From: Hemileia vastatrix | Lineage: Eukaryota > Basidiomycota > Pucciniomycetes > Pucciniales > Zaghouaniaceae | Assembly (NCBI GenBank): GCA_030280995.1 | Contig: JASXTE010000001.1 | Span: 472,501-536,500 of the forward strand | Length of the DNA: 64,000 bases | Reading direction: 5' to 3' | In this document: one piece after another, positions 33,501-44,102 of the stretch | Layout of the letters: every line of letters starts with the position of its first letter | Position numbering within the stretch: the stretch's first letter is position 1 | The notes under the pieces: model-generated | Told to the model about the DNA's origin: nothing | The model's input: the letters and a program-made list of their open reading frames with translations, nothing else | Database searches by the model: none | Made by a program: the position numbers and the translations under genes

Positions 33501-35002
33501 TTCGTCGCCACAATAAGAGGAATGGGATTTGTTAGCTCTTGAAAATCAACAAACAAAGCTCGAACTCCACTTACATGTTCAGTCGCACCTGTATCAAACA
33601 GGCCAGAAGCACCATCTGAGGTCCAGGACGTCGAATGAACTGCAAGTGCAGTTGGCAATGTTTCCTCTGATGTGCTATCATCAAGTGACAAATCGGTGAA
33701 TTTAGCTTTAACTCTATTTGTTGAGCTAGCAGCATTAGGATTCTGACGAGATGGATAGACTGGCCGATAAGAATCCATTTGTTGATTGGGAACAGATGGT
33801 TGTCGTTGATTTTGAAGTTGTGCAAATAAAGGACCATATGCCAGCCATGGATCAAAATGAACGTGAAAATCCCTGATATTACTTTTCCCAGTTCGAGGGA
33901 ATTGTTGACGCATCGGAGGAGGATTACTCGGACGAGGAGGTAAGGGACATGAGGCTTTCCAGTGATTCGGATTACCACATCTAAAACATCCCGATCCTTT
34001 ATAATTAACCCAGGCTGCGTTTGTTTCAGCAACTTCTTCAATTGCCAGGTCAGGCATACCGGGGTAAAATGAAGGAGCTGGTTGCGCATGCATGGCAATA
34101 GCTTCGGACGACGATGGAATTGGCTTCTTCATATTAGTGGCATTGAAAAGGTTAGTGACAAGCGTTTCAACTTCTCTCGACTTCAAACCATCCGGTGAGC
34201 TTTTCAGGCGTTGATCAATTTGATTTATCATGGAAATCGCAAGTTGGGAACCAGGTTCAATGGACGCCATAAAATAGGCAGCAAGTTGTTGATCGTTACC
34301 CCCCTTATATCCTTTTCGGATTAATGTTTCAAATGTAGATCGCAGTTTTCCGAAATGAGTCGTAATGTCTGTGGAGGCTGGTGTGAAGACAATCGAAGAC
34401 ATCTCAAGGAGTCCGCTGACAATTGATCCACACGATATGACGTTGTATTTGTCAACAAGAAATAAGAAAGCGTCATATGCAGGGCGAATTCTAGCAATTG
34501 ATTCTTTATGAATATCCGCCACAGAATTAAGAACTATTTCGAATGCCAGTTTATCAATCGTGGGATTAAAAAGCGTGTCGGGAATGGGACCTTTCAAATA
34601 ATTTTCAGTCAAGAGGAAAGTGCCAAGGGTTCGTTCGATATTGAGGTGCCAGGCATTGTAGTTGGATCCATCTTCAGACAGGATTACACCGTTCTTGCTG
34701 AAGAGTTGGATTTCCTTGACAGTCTTGTAAAGGGGGTCACCATGGAGTATAGCATTTACCAGCTCAGAGTGATCGTTGGGAACTTGCTCCTCAGGAACAT
34801 GAGGTGGAGAATCCCGAGATTTACCTTTAGAGTCAGAGGTAGGAAGTGGTTGTTGAGAAGTAGAAGCCTGTTGAGAAGTAGAGGCAGGCATGTCGGTAAA
34901 AGAGTCAGATGATGAGTCTGATGATTGAGCAGATGATAGGTCGGATGATTGATCTGAAGGAGTAGATTGATGAGTTGATCTGTCTGATCGAGTTGTGACC
35001 AT
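30554..35002 (-). CDS. Copia gag-pol polyprotein, intact, 1482 aa
   Basis: ATG at 35002, Ser-rich start (MVTTRSDRSTHQSTPSD). Order: Gag (DGSNYNAWHLNIERTL), zinc knuckle CFRCGNPNHWKASC near 33980, protease FDTGATEHVSG near 33600, GAG-pre-integrase with WHCALGH and CETCKITK, integrase core with SDVMGP, SDNGTEY near 32735 and NGVAERFNR near 32620, reverse transcriptase with FVAQGFRQ, FDVVSAYLN and HVDDG near 31480, and RNase H with YADSSWGG, AEYMAL, CDNQTT and DVFTKPLGP. No stop or shift was found, and all catalytic residues are present. It is a different family from copia element 1: the domain order is the same but the sequence and LTRs are only distantly related. Confidence 0.97.
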   Translation of the reverse strand: MVTTRSDRSTHQSTPSDQSSDLSSAQSSDSSSDSFTDMPASTSQQASTSQQPLPTSDSKGKSRDSPPHVPEEQVPNDHSELVNAILHGDPLYKTVKEIQLFSKNGVILSEDGSNYNAWHLNIERTLGTFLLTENYLKGPIPDTLFNPTIDKLAFEIVLNSVADIHKESIARIRPAYDAFLFLVDKYNVISCGSIVSGLLEMSSIVFTPASTDITTHFGKLRSTFETLIRKGYKGGNDQQLAAYFMASIEPGSQLAISMINQIDQRLKSSPDGLKSREVETLVTNLFNATNMKKPIPSSSEAIAMHAQPAPSFYPGMPDLAIEEVAETNAAWVNYKGSGCFRCGNPNHWKASCPLPPRPSNPPPMRQQFPRTGKSNIRDFHVHFDPWLAYGPLFAQLQNQRQPSVPNQQMDSYRPVYPSRQNPNAASSTNRVKAKFTDLSLDDSTSEETLPTALAVHSTSWTSDGASGLFDTGATEHVSGVRALFVDFQELTNPIPLIVATKSDEPARLTAIGSIMIKGIDNDDIKVSRVFYCPIALGTLISASSLIRQGATFMFDSYNNVSVSKHDSLLFVSYFTNQRKWIVELASLVDCNAIQITPPYSSAPAAKPPLTLDPPYLEHKTPSMKEDPLMYWHCALGHVSLRVIRKLISSGAGLGLPTSLPEGEVDCETCKITKNMNVGSLLPTERILEPLSLVVSDVMGPFEVETFHGALYIVSFRDVFTSYSVSELIKSKSDVFDCFVRFLVSMEKKTSYKVKTFRSDNGTEYVNARFLKLLEQRGIQFEHSMPYLSRQNGVAERFNRTVSDIGRSVLYESRLGKKFWGAAFLWAAYLHNRLPNTITGSKTPYESMFGVKPQMDIIRVFGDVAFVHIPKQNRHKLDERGCKCFVIGYVDGGKGWLFWDPSRKMVIQSAIATFPSLTKPPTSPPLLRDTAQKGNLDYILNTLTLGDTTVDTLIEDQEKIAFTIQNECNELCPLAPKSIRMALKQPDAHLWKQACEAELSSFADRGVWKLVDRPKSTTVLGGRWVLAVKKDGKTNLPIKYKARFVAQGFRQEYGKNFDETFAPTATFTSLRLIFTLAARFNWHLHSFDVVSAYLNAPIDEDVFIEQPDGFVTGSTDKVYKLNKALYGTKQAARCWWKFISSKLRQLGYQPSMFDSSVYILSKESTKSVVWMHVDDGIVASSSLHALSQLRQDLSSCVDVKWQTEVDQIVGIKVEKVSEGYIFSQHALASKIIAEHNPTKQLTTTPLPYKVQLKSSDKSSPPQNSTKFLSIVGSLSYLAQGTRPDISFAVNYLARFASYPTSDHWGALLHLVRYVTNTANHSLKIFPNMAEDVSVKVYADSSWGGEHDRSSHGFVVKVLGIPISWSARRQRMVAPSTATAEYMALSFGVKNGLWIKNLLEDFINFSKPIYLFCDNQTTVGNGNDRSSNKDTRHCKRDFYFVNQLIFDKEVLLSWIRSTEQIADVFTKPLGPINIRKALNDLCIS

Positions 35003-35110
35003 ACAGGAGAGGGTGTAAGGAATCAGGCAAGAGAAATAATAAATCGGAACACAAATAGCGGGACAAAAAAATAAAAATGGAGCTGGTGCGCAAAGAGAAC
35101 TGGATTAAAT

Positions 35111-35120
35111 GCCCATAACC
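35111..35120 (-). promoter_or_regulatory. Primer binding site of copia element 2
   Basis: GGTTATGGGC on the minus strand directly after the 5' LTR, the same half-tRNA-iMet type signal as in copia element 1. Bases after it (ATTTAATCC) differ, so conservation stops at the 10-mer. Confidence 0.8.
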
Positions 35121-35356
35121 TATTGTGCCGGTACCCAAATCCACGGGTAGTCAGTCTCGCCTGTTCCACTCTCCGGTAGGAATATATATTTATTACTAAT
35201 GTTAAACTGACCTATTGTGCCGGTACCCAAATCCACGGGTAGTCAGTCTCGCCTGTTCCACTCTCCGGTAGGAATGAGGAACAGACGAGTGGGTCGCGGC
35301 ACACTATATACAACTCTTGCCGTGTAACCTAATCTAACCTAACATTCACTATAACA
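35121..35356 (-). repeat. 5' LTR of copia element 2
   Basis: 236 bp, TGTTATAG at its start on the minus strand and AATA at its end, with the internal 63-bp duplication seen in the 3' LTR. Confidence 0.95.
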
Positions 35357-35361
35357 ATATC

Positions 35362-36835
35362 TTCTTTTTCTGCTAACAGGTGAGAATGTAAAATCATCAA
35401 TCACGACTGCTACTACCACTACCTACTACTCCATCTAATACTCATAATTGACCTCCACCACTGCTGCCGCTGCATCTGTTAATCTCAAAGCATCAGCATC
35501 ACTATGCGCTGCATTATGCCATCCAAATATGTTCCAAACTCGTGGACACTCGATGCAAAGTCGAGTCATATCCACCACATTTTTTTATCAAATTAGTAAC
35601 ATAAGAGACCATCATTAATACACGCCATGTGCATTTAAGATTGATCAAAACCTCTTCCTTCCCTCATACAATTGACATGCAGTCCTCCACACGTTACTCT
35701 ATCAACCACATGTGATGGGCAGCTAGAACCACATGATAAAACAAACCGTATGTTTTTTCCATTCAATTTTTTCTGCTGCCGATACTTTTATCCATACATT
35801 CTATTTTGATAGACGCTTTTGTTTCTACAACATTGAGCCGATGCGACATTTGGGCTTTTCAATATAATACGTACATACATACATACATATATCAATATGT
35901 ACTTATTCATTTAATTGATATCCCCCTGCTGATCTATTGTCACCATGCCCAACAAACCGTTCAAACCTAAGTGAACAAGGGTCTTTTAGGAGTAGGCATA
36001 CAAGCTACTACCAATCCATTTCCGTCTCCCTTGGTAGAAAATGTCTCAAAACTTAAAGCAAACGATAGTCGTCCACTTACATGAATATCTTTATACCCAG
36101 TGGTTTATAATTTAGAATGTAATACGTGAACAAAACAACAATGATGCTTCTTGCACTTTCTCTATTCCCCCCATTGTCTACTATAAACTCACTAGTGTGT
36201 GAAGTAATAAGTTGACTAGAAAGAATAATGACAGGATTATTTGCAAACTCGATGGACCGGATATCCGAAATTGAACAATACCACATGTTACTGCAGTAGC
36301 TAGTCCCCAGGCTCAATCAGCTGCTCGTAAGTCAATTTTTTTTTTGAGGGGGGGGGGAAGGAGTGGAGGCAAGAGGGGGGGGGGATTTCAAGTGCTGAGT
36401 ACACATTTTACAACTGTATATGTACAAGACTATGTAATTGCAGCGACTTGCTCGGTAACTTTAGAAATCAATTGATTAGATAATCAGCGAAATCGCGAGG
36501 TGCTTTGCAGTATGAGCTGACAGCCAGTTACAACAATTATGTAGACATACATTACACGTAGAAAAAGGAACATCAAAATCATGAAAGGATAATGTGCAAT
36601 AGGTTTTTAGCAGAAGTAAGAAAATTTAATTGTTTGGGTTGAGTATAGTTTAATGGGATAAAAAATGGCATTCTTTTGAATGTGCTGACCACTTGCCATG
36701 GTGTTATAAGTAAAAGTTAAATAATATGTTGTAATTTATCACACTCTAATTTCATTTATCTTCCTCCTTTTAGTTTTATTTTAACATGTGCGTGATCTTT
36801 TTTATGTCCTTAAAATAGTGAGATAAATGTGATGG
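35362..36835. other. Intergenic DNA
   Basis: No gene or repeat copy recognised. There is a short ACAT microsatellite near 35871-35890 and a G-rich stretch near 36345-36385. Open frames are short and featureless. Confidence 0.5.
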
Positions 36836-37132
36836 ATGCACCTAACATGTAGCGGTCCGATTAGCTCATGGGTAGAGCAGCCAGCATGTACTAGGTGGTC
36901 ATAGGTTCCCGACCTCCATATTGGTCAGTATTCGTTTCCACCTTATCAGGTTATGGGCATAGCGCTATGGGAGCCTGGAGTTAGGGTACTGGCATGGAAT
37001 GCTCGGTCCATGGGGGGGCGTCATGGATGCACGTCGCAAGTAGCGGTCTGATTAGCTCCGTGGTACAGCAGTCAGCATGTATTAGGTGGTCATGGGCTCA
37101 ACCCCCATATTGGACAGTATTCTTATCCACCT
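36836..37132 (+). repeat. tRNA-derived SINE-like repeat, two copies in tandem
   Basis: Two related copies start at 36836 and 37025 (GATGCAC...TAGCGGTCYGATTAGCTC) and end TCCACCTTA. Each carries an A-box-like TTAGCTCATGGGTAGAGC (second copy TTAGCTCCGTGGTACAGC) and, about 35 bp later, a B-box-like GGTTCCCGACC (second copy GGGCTCAACCC). The acceptor stem does not pair, so these are not functional tRNAs. Pol III-type internal promoters in repeated DNA point to a SINE. Confidence 0.65.
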
Positions 37133-38385
37133 TAACAATAAAGGGAAACCATAGCCATTCTGAAACAAATGCTTTAATTTTGATTTTCATGCCTTTCTGC
37201 TTCTTTTTTGTGGGGAAGGTATCATGGTTCCAACTTTTGGGACTGTCCGTTGTCATCTTGCTTCAGCCCTAATTAGGCCTTGATATCCATGTCAGTCAAT
37301 CAGGAAAATGCAATGAGCACCACACTAGGTTCGTATGTATTGCGTGTTTAGCTTCGACCATAATCATCATGGCTGGCAAAAACTAAAACAAGGGAAAAAA
37401 TCTATATACATAAATCAATAAATAAAGGGAAAGGGAAAAGTGCAAGAGAATCGTTGGCATGGCATAGGGTCAAGGTTATTCCCGGAAGAAGAATTATCAT
37501 ATTTTGTACCTCGCACATATAACGCGATTAGATGACTTTGTTGGCAAGATGTCCTGCAATATCGGACAAATTGGATGTCAGTACCAACAAAAGGCTAGTG
37601 CCTCTATGAAATTATCTGGTCCCAGACTAAGTGTAACTATGACTGTGATTGCGAAGACAACCTTTTTTTTTCTCCTTTCTTTCTGATACGTTCTTGGAGC
37701 AGGTTGTGGATAATGCAGATCCAAGTTACACGCTGTTGTCCTGCACTGTCTATTTTTCTCTACACCACTTTCATTTGTTGTATAACAATATTGTTGTATG
37801 AACGGCGACATTCAGACGAAAACTTCTAGAATATGCGACACAAACACAAAAAGAAATTAACTGTGCATACACAACTTGGTGCTGTGGATTTCTTTGATTC
37901 TGCGTTTTAAGTGAAATGATACATGTATATAAATTATATATAAATTACCCCTGTTCCAAAAATCTGTCCGTCGTACTGGCACACTCAAGCTTAGACACCG
38001 CTCTTTCATGCCCTTCGTTGAAAAAAATTGCACAATTATGTATTAAAGGTAAGCAAGAAACAGAACACCTCTCACCTGTTGCAGTCACCGATCAGTAAGT
38101 GAAGTACCAGATCCGAGAGTTACCGGAGTTTCGCTTCTACCCATTTCTGCAGTTTGGATATATGTTTACTAAGTCAATGTAAATCTCAGCGCATCATTAA
38201 TATAGCATGACTCTCTCTCTTATATTAGCTGGTTTCAGATCATGTTAGCGTTCTTTAGTCATCTGCCGGTTTCTTTCTATTAACTCTTCCTTCCTTCCTT
38301 TATCTTGTGTCGCAATGAATTACTATCTGAAGAAAAAAAGTGGAGGTAGTAAAACTTGTGGAAAACACTCACACCCACACCCACA
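37133..38385. other. Intergenic DNA
   Basis: Nothing supported beyond short featureless open frames. A CACACCC run (38370-38388) abuts the next MITE. Confidence 0.5.
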
Positions 38386-38852
38386 CACTACGCACCAAGT
38401 AAGATATCCCTGATGGGGATATCCAGCGCGAGTTAGGGATATTATAGAGAGGGACATAAGGATAGAAAAATATGTGTAAGAAAAATATGTGCGAGAAAAA
38501 TATGTGTAAGGAAAACATGCGCCTAAAAAAATATGTGAGAAAAATAAGTGTAAGAAAAATATCTTGCAAGCATGGGAAATTTTGTTTTTTTAATTTTTGT
38601 TTCTCCAAAAAATGATTTTTTATTTCATTTTTTATTTTTTTCTCTGTTTTTTTTTTTCATAATTTTTTTTTTTTTTTTGAAAAAAATATTCTCAAGGTCG
38701 CAAACGATTTTTCTTACACTTATTTTTCTCGCACTTATTTTTCTTGCACTTACTTTTCTTGCATTTATTTTTCTGACCTTATGTCCCTCCCTAAAATATC
38801 CCCAACTCGCGCTGGATATCCCCATCAGGGATATCTTACTTGGTGCGTAGTG
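38386..38852. mobile_element. 467-bp TIR element (MITE)
   Basis: Ends CACTACGCACCAAGTAAGAT and the exact inverse; the TIR continues through a GATATCC box and GCGCGAGTT for about 80 bp with few mismatches, to GGGACATAAGG. The inner part is repeats of AAAAATATGTG(Y)GAG/TAAG on one side and the complement on the other, so most of the element can fold back. There is no coding capacity. A target duplication is not clear. Confidence 0.87.
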
Positions 38853-39025
38853 ACACGGGTGGGTCGGTTGGTTTACCAAGTCTGGGTACCCTGCGTTGGT
38901 TAAATGGAGAAAAAAGAAGAAAAAAGAAGAAAAAAAAAATTAAAACATGAGATTTAATAAATTGATCAACTTCATTTGATTTTCTGTTTTCACGGGCAAC
39001 GCCATTTTCACTGCAATAAATGTTC

Positions 39026-39173
39026 GTTTCGTCTTGGGGCTCAACAATAGCGCAACGATTACGCAACACTTACGTAACAATTGTTTTAGCACTTAAAGGT
39101 CTTAAGTGCAAAAAACAATTGTTTCGTAACTGTTGCACAACTGTTGCGCAATTGTTGCGCCCCATGGCGAAAC
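39026..39173. repeat. 148-bp foldback
   Basis: GTTTCGTCTTGGGGCTCAAC at the left is answered by the inverse of GTTTCGCCATGGGGCGCAAC at the right; the arms include CAATAGCGCAAC and ACAATTGTTTT. The arms meet at a CTTAAAGGTCTTAAG centre. No coding role. Confidence 0.8.
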
Positions 39174-39383
39174 AAAAATGTGTCGTAGTGTGTGGCAATT
39201 GGGTTGATTTCTCTGTTGTTTCGCCCCTCTTCATCATCTGAGTTGAAAGTGAAGTTAACATGATTTTCATAAAATGAATTGAAGATGTCAAAAAAAATAC
39301 TGCAGCTCAACTTCTGTGCTGTCAATAATTTTTTTGAAAATTTTCATTTTAGTCTCAATCACTACGCATCAAGTAAGATATCC

Positions 39384-41185
39384 ATGGATTCTGACCAGAA
39401 CCACCACATGCTTGTTGACGCGCCTGACGCGTTGAACGCGCCTCTTCCTAATCCGCCTTCCCCCGCCCCTCCTGATCCCCCTCCACTGGTCAAAGAGTCC
39501 CCCCCACTACACCCCTCAGCCTCCTCCCCCCCCACTCCTCATTCTCAAGCTCAAGATCCCCTCCCAGAGGTAACCATGAGTGAACCATCCTTTTCACCTT
39601 GCGTTTCTCCCTCCCCTTGACTCCCTCCCCCCCCCCCCCCCCCTCTCTTCAACCCTGACACTATCTACCATGCTCCCGCCCATGAGTCCCCTCCCCCCCC
39701 TCCCCCTACCAAATACCCTGCTACCAAGAGGAGGCATTACTCGTCCCCCTCCATTAGGCACCCCTCAAGTCCCATAAATTCCATGGAGGAAGCCAGGGAA
39801 GCCCATCCGGAGTTGTTCCCCCCCCTCCCTTGCCTCCCAAGGCCCTCCTTCAGAGGGTAGAGCCACCCCTACCCCTTCCCCTCGCATCCAACCAATCCCC
39901 CTCCCCCTCAGACCAGCCCCAAGACCATCACATCGCTCCTTAGATGAGTCTATCCACAACCCAAACCCATTTGCCAGCTTTGGCACCACTTCTGCTCCTC
40001 AAGTTCCTCTCCCCTCCTCAGTTGACCCAAATGCTCCTGCAGCCTGCATTATTCGGTTGGTAGGCCTTGAACATGCTTGTGACCCCTCTGCCCTAGTATC
40101 TTGTTTTAACAATTTACTAGGTACCATTTGAGACCCTCCAAGAAAGGGCTCAAGAATTAATGTCCATACTTCCACTATTGCTGACATCTGTGCCCTTGCC
40201 TCAGCTCTCTCCCCCCTGGCCTCACAATCAACCTTCCACCAGTCCCCCCCAATGCTCCCCCTCCATACTTGAAGCCTTTCAAAAACAAATTGGATGAAAT
40301 CTTGCTTGTCTCCCACCCAAGAGTGCTCTTCCTCCCCCCTCAAATGCTTCCCCTCCCACACACCCATCTTTTGCACAAGCTACAGCTATGGGTCTCCCTC
40401 AACAACCCACTTTTCCCCATCCCCATCCCCAACCCCACCCCAGCCTCCCCTCTTTTACCATTAAACAATCTGACCCAGCTTCCTCAGTTCTCAAGGACCT
40501 CACTAACCCTAATCTCCTCTCTTTCATCAACAACAGAATCTCTGCCAAAAAGATTATTAACTCAAAAACTAACTCTCCAGTATGCATTAAAGGGGTCATG
40601 CGACACAGATCAAATGACCTGAAAATCATTGTTGCTTCAAATGAGGAACTTTTTTTACTTACCAATTCATGGCAAGACTGGATTCCTCAAGGTATGATTT
40701 TCAAACCTCCTACTTTTCCTGCTGTTGTGCATGGTATTCCTACCTACCTTGATCTAAATGATCAAGCATGCATAAACTCAGTGATTGAAGACAATGCCGT
40801 CAAACTTAAATCTCTGTATCATATTTCCTGGCTCAGATGCCCTGAGGCTAGAGCTGGGAAAAACCACTCATCTGCTGTTATTCATTTGTACAATAAATCT
40901 GATGCTGACTCCCTCTTCTCCCCTTTTCCACCCCACCCATTCACAGTTGAGGGCCAGATCCACTGTACAGAGGCCATCAACAGGGAAAAAAGCACATGTT
41001 TTCAGTGCTGGGGAAAAGGCCACCTTTCCATCCATTGCTCCAATTGCTCAGGCCACCACAGCACCAAACTGTGTAAAGCCCAGAAACTCTCAGAGCCAGT
41101 GTGCTTTCATTGCATGGACTCCCTGCTGCATGACCACCCTCTGAAGAACTCCCTCACCTCACTCCCCTTCTTCCCCACATGCTAG
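39384..41185 (+). pseudogene. LINE ORF1 (Gag-like, CCHC zinc knuckles), broken
   Basis: It starts at ATG 39384 (MDSDQNHHMLVDAPDALNAP) in a Pro/Ser-rich, C-run-containing stretch that stops at 39620. Frames between 39620 and 40388 are shifted several times. The last 265 codons from 40388 are open and end in zinc knuckles: CFQCWGKGHLSIHC and CSNCSGHHSTKLC, then a degenerate third (CFHCMDSLLHDH). Such tandem CCHC knuckles typify ORF1 nucleic-acid-binding proteins of Tad/I/R1-like LINEs. C-run slippage probably explains some shifts. Confidence 0.82.
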
Positions 41186-41207
41186 CCTGCCCCCACAATA
41201 GATCTCA

Positions 41208-42560
41208 ATGATTGAGTCTCCTGTGCTGCCGCCCAATATCTTTTCCATCTTTCAACTGAACTGTCACAGATCATTTTTTGTTTTCCATTCCATTTTCAAT
41301 GATCCAATCACTAACTCACACAACATTTTAGTGTTCCAAGAACCCTATTCAGCCCCGGATCACTTTACCCCTGCCTCAACCAAAGGCTGGAATCTCATCC
41401 CCCCTTCCCCTATTTGGTGCTGTTTTTATGTCAACATGAAGTGGCCCCTTCATCTTTTCACATCCATCCCCAGACCCTCCCTCAATGTTTCGCTGATTAA
41501 AATTAATTTGAACTCCTCCCATATTCTTTGTGCAAACCTCTACAACCCCCCTTCCCTTTTCTCCACGACTCAATTCATCCTCCCCACTCTTCTCCCTCAT
41601 TGCCACCTTCCCTCCCTTTTCTTGGCTGATTCCAACCTTCACCATGATTTGTGGGCTTACCCAACAAAGCACCACTCAAATCACCCTGAAGCCTCCCCTT
41701 TCTTGGATGGCCTCTCAGAACTCAAAATGACACTCACTTCCCAGTCAGGAATTCCTACTTTTTGCAATTCTAGAAATTTCAAATCCGTGATTGATCTAGT
41801 ATTTGCAAAAAAGAAAGCTTCTGAGCTGTTCATTAGTTGCATTACAGATTCTGATGGCTCCTTATCTCACCTCTCCGACCACAGATCAATCTCCACACAT
41901 ATTCACCTCTCCCCCTCTTCCACCTCACATAATCCTCCTTTTCGTAACTGGAACATGCTCGATAAGTCTTCTCTCCACTCCTCCCCTGCTAGATTCCCCC
42001 TCTCTATAGACTTGGCTGCAGAAAAAGTCACCTCCCACCTTACCGAACTAATTGGAAATCTTGTCCCACCCCAGCAGCCCAGCTCATTGTGCCACACATG
42101 GTGGACGTGTAGCATCTTGGACCCCCTTAAGAAATCTTGCTACCAAGCCCAACATAAAATGAGGCTTTCCCCTGCCCCACAAAATGTAGCTGAGTTCCTG
42201 GCAGCCCGCAAGATTTTCTGTGCAAAAATAAAGTACTTGAAAAAAATACACTGGCACAATTCCCTGGCCTCCCTCATCCCCTCTACTCTCTTTAAACCTG
42301 CTAAGTCTATTTCCAAACCCTTCACTTGTCCTAAACCCTCTCTTATTGGCCAAAATGGCTTGCTCATCTCTGACAACTTAATGACAGCCCAACTCTTATT
42401 TGAGGGAACCTCTGTAGCATAAATCCCATGCAACCTCTCTGATCTACCTCCTCTCCCCCTTTCACCAGACATGAAATAGTATCAGCCCTCCTGAAAACAA
42501 AAAAGAACAGGGCCCCAGGACCTGATGGCATCCCAAATGCTGTTCTTCATTGTCACCCAG
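41208..42560 (+). pseudogene. LINE ORF2 left part: AP endonuclease and start of RT
   Basis: ATG at 41208. The endonuclease domain is readable: IFQLNCHRS, VFQEPYS, LADSNLHHDLW, SVIDLVFAKK and LSDHRSIS are the expected catalytic and structural boxes (Glu in the QEP box, Asp/Asn in DSN, SDH). The continuous frame stops at 42422. After a shift it continues EIVSALLKTKKNRAPGPDG, the conserved entry to a LINE reverse transcriptase. It is cut at 42560 by Ty3 element G2. Confidence 0.88.
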
Positions 42561-43856
42561 TGTGGTACGCGCCTCGCAGGTAGCTTGGTTTTGGACCAAT
42601 CAGCTTGCGTAGTCCAGGAAGAACAAAGGGGATTCATAGCGCAGTATTTAGTGCTAAAATATAATACATATTTGTGTGTTTCAAAGAACAAAGGGGAATA
42701 GAAGCACGGAAGAGGATTCAGGGTTTGTGCGCTTGGATTTTGCAGCAGGATGCACCGCACAATGGGGAATTGTGTGTTATCAATTTAGGACTGCAAGCGC
42801 TGAACAGTATGGATTTGGACTTTCCAATAATTGTGTGTTACAAATTAAGGAAGGAATTATGGCTTAAGGAAGGACTCAAGTGCATAGTATACTGCACCGC
42901 AGCTAGTGTTGTAACTTACTGAAGCAGGTAATGTAGGAGGTTAACTATTAAGTGAGTTTTCAGAACTATGGACTTAGTAATGAAGTAAGGAGAGTAGGGA
43001 ATCAATCACAAAGCTACCCAAGAATCAAGGCAACTAAGATCAGCATTAGAAGGAGTCAAAACTTGGAAGTAGCGCTGAAACAAAACAAAGGTTCAGTCAG
43101 GAGCACACATGTGGAGTATGAGTGAAACAAGTTAATACTAGTGTTAGTAAGCATAGGGTGTGTTTAGGTGCTGTAGTTGTTACAATTGGTGTACATAGTT
43201 TACTAATAGATTGGTTATTGTTTTACTAATGTGGCGCTAGAGTCAGTGCTGGAGATCCACTAGGGAACTGTGTTTTGAGCGCTGGAAAAATATAAAAAGG
43301 AGGACTATTCAATAGGGATAGGGTATCACATCTAGTAATAAAGTAAACATAACAATTGACAAATAGTTAGTAAATATATATAGTTAATAATTGTGGAAGT
43401 AAAGTATAAGATATTAAATTTTCTGTGATCAATTGTTTGAGGATATATTAGAGGTATTTTTGAGTCTTTTGTCATTTGTGCGTCTGTGTGTGTATTTCAT
43501 ATAGTATAAGTGAAAGAACACAAAATAGAGAGAACATATAGATTCATTAAGATTGAATATTATTAGAGTTATTTTATTGCTATAATAAGGCATATTCTAA
43601 GAGAGCGCTTCAAGGGGAAGTAGCTGTGGATATTAGCACTTGTTAAGAATAGAAATATCTAGATAGTAATACTTGTTTTTCCTGATATTTAAAACTCATC
43701 TCTCAACTTATAAACTTTCTAATCAAATATTAGTGTTACACATTATTGCACTGTCTTTAAAAATAAGAGTGGAAGGCGCTTCTTTTTAGAAATTGAAAAG
43801 AAGAACCAACCCATCTCGCATTGAGTCTACTGCTTAGTAATTTAGAACTCTCTACA
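42561..43856 (+). repeat. 5' LTR of G2, 1296 bp
   Basis: Starts TGTGGTACGCGCC, ends CTCTCTACA. TATAAAAAGG at about 43291 is the likely promoter TATA box; it is conserved in the 3' LTR at 54413. No protein-coding content is supported. Confidence 0.93.
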
Positions 43857-43858
43857 AT

Positions 43859-43875
43859 TGGTGTCCCAAAAGTGG
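43859..43875 (+). promoter_or_regulatory. tRNA-type primer binding site of G2
   Basis: TGGTGTCCCAAAAGTGG begins two bases after the 5' LTR. TGG pairs with a tRNA 3' CCA; I do not assign the tRNA species. Confidence 0.65.
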
Positions 43876-44102
43876 CCTAATTGTAACTAGTGTTTTGATT
43901 AGATTGTTTGGTTTTCAGGGTTTTGTCAAGAGGATGTGATCAAGCCAGTGCTTCAGCGGAAGAGTTGTAGGGTCTACAACAAGTGGATCAATAGTCGTTA
44001 TCAGAGGATAGCGTAGGGCTGTATTGTGAATATAGTTGGGTTTAACTACCAAGTGTGTGTTTATTATTTTCGTGATATCTGTTTTGATTTCATATTTTGG
44101 AA

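Larger units (their letters stand above)
30192..35356 (-). mobile_element. Ty1/copia element 2, 5165 bp
   Basis: Identical (as read) 236-bp LTRs at 30192-30427 and 35121-35356, with perfect ATATC duplications at 30187-30191 and 35357-35361. The minus-strand polyprotein is intact, and a G7 polypurine tract (complement of 30428-30434) adjoins the 3' LTR. The structure and identical LTRs indicate a young, possibly active copy inserted about 0.9 kb upstream of the kinase start. Confidence 0.96.

Noticed and set aside
36850..36930. Functional tRNA gene
   Set aside because: A and B boxes are recognisable, but the acceptor stem does not pair and the T-loop is distorted; two tandem copies fit a SINE better.
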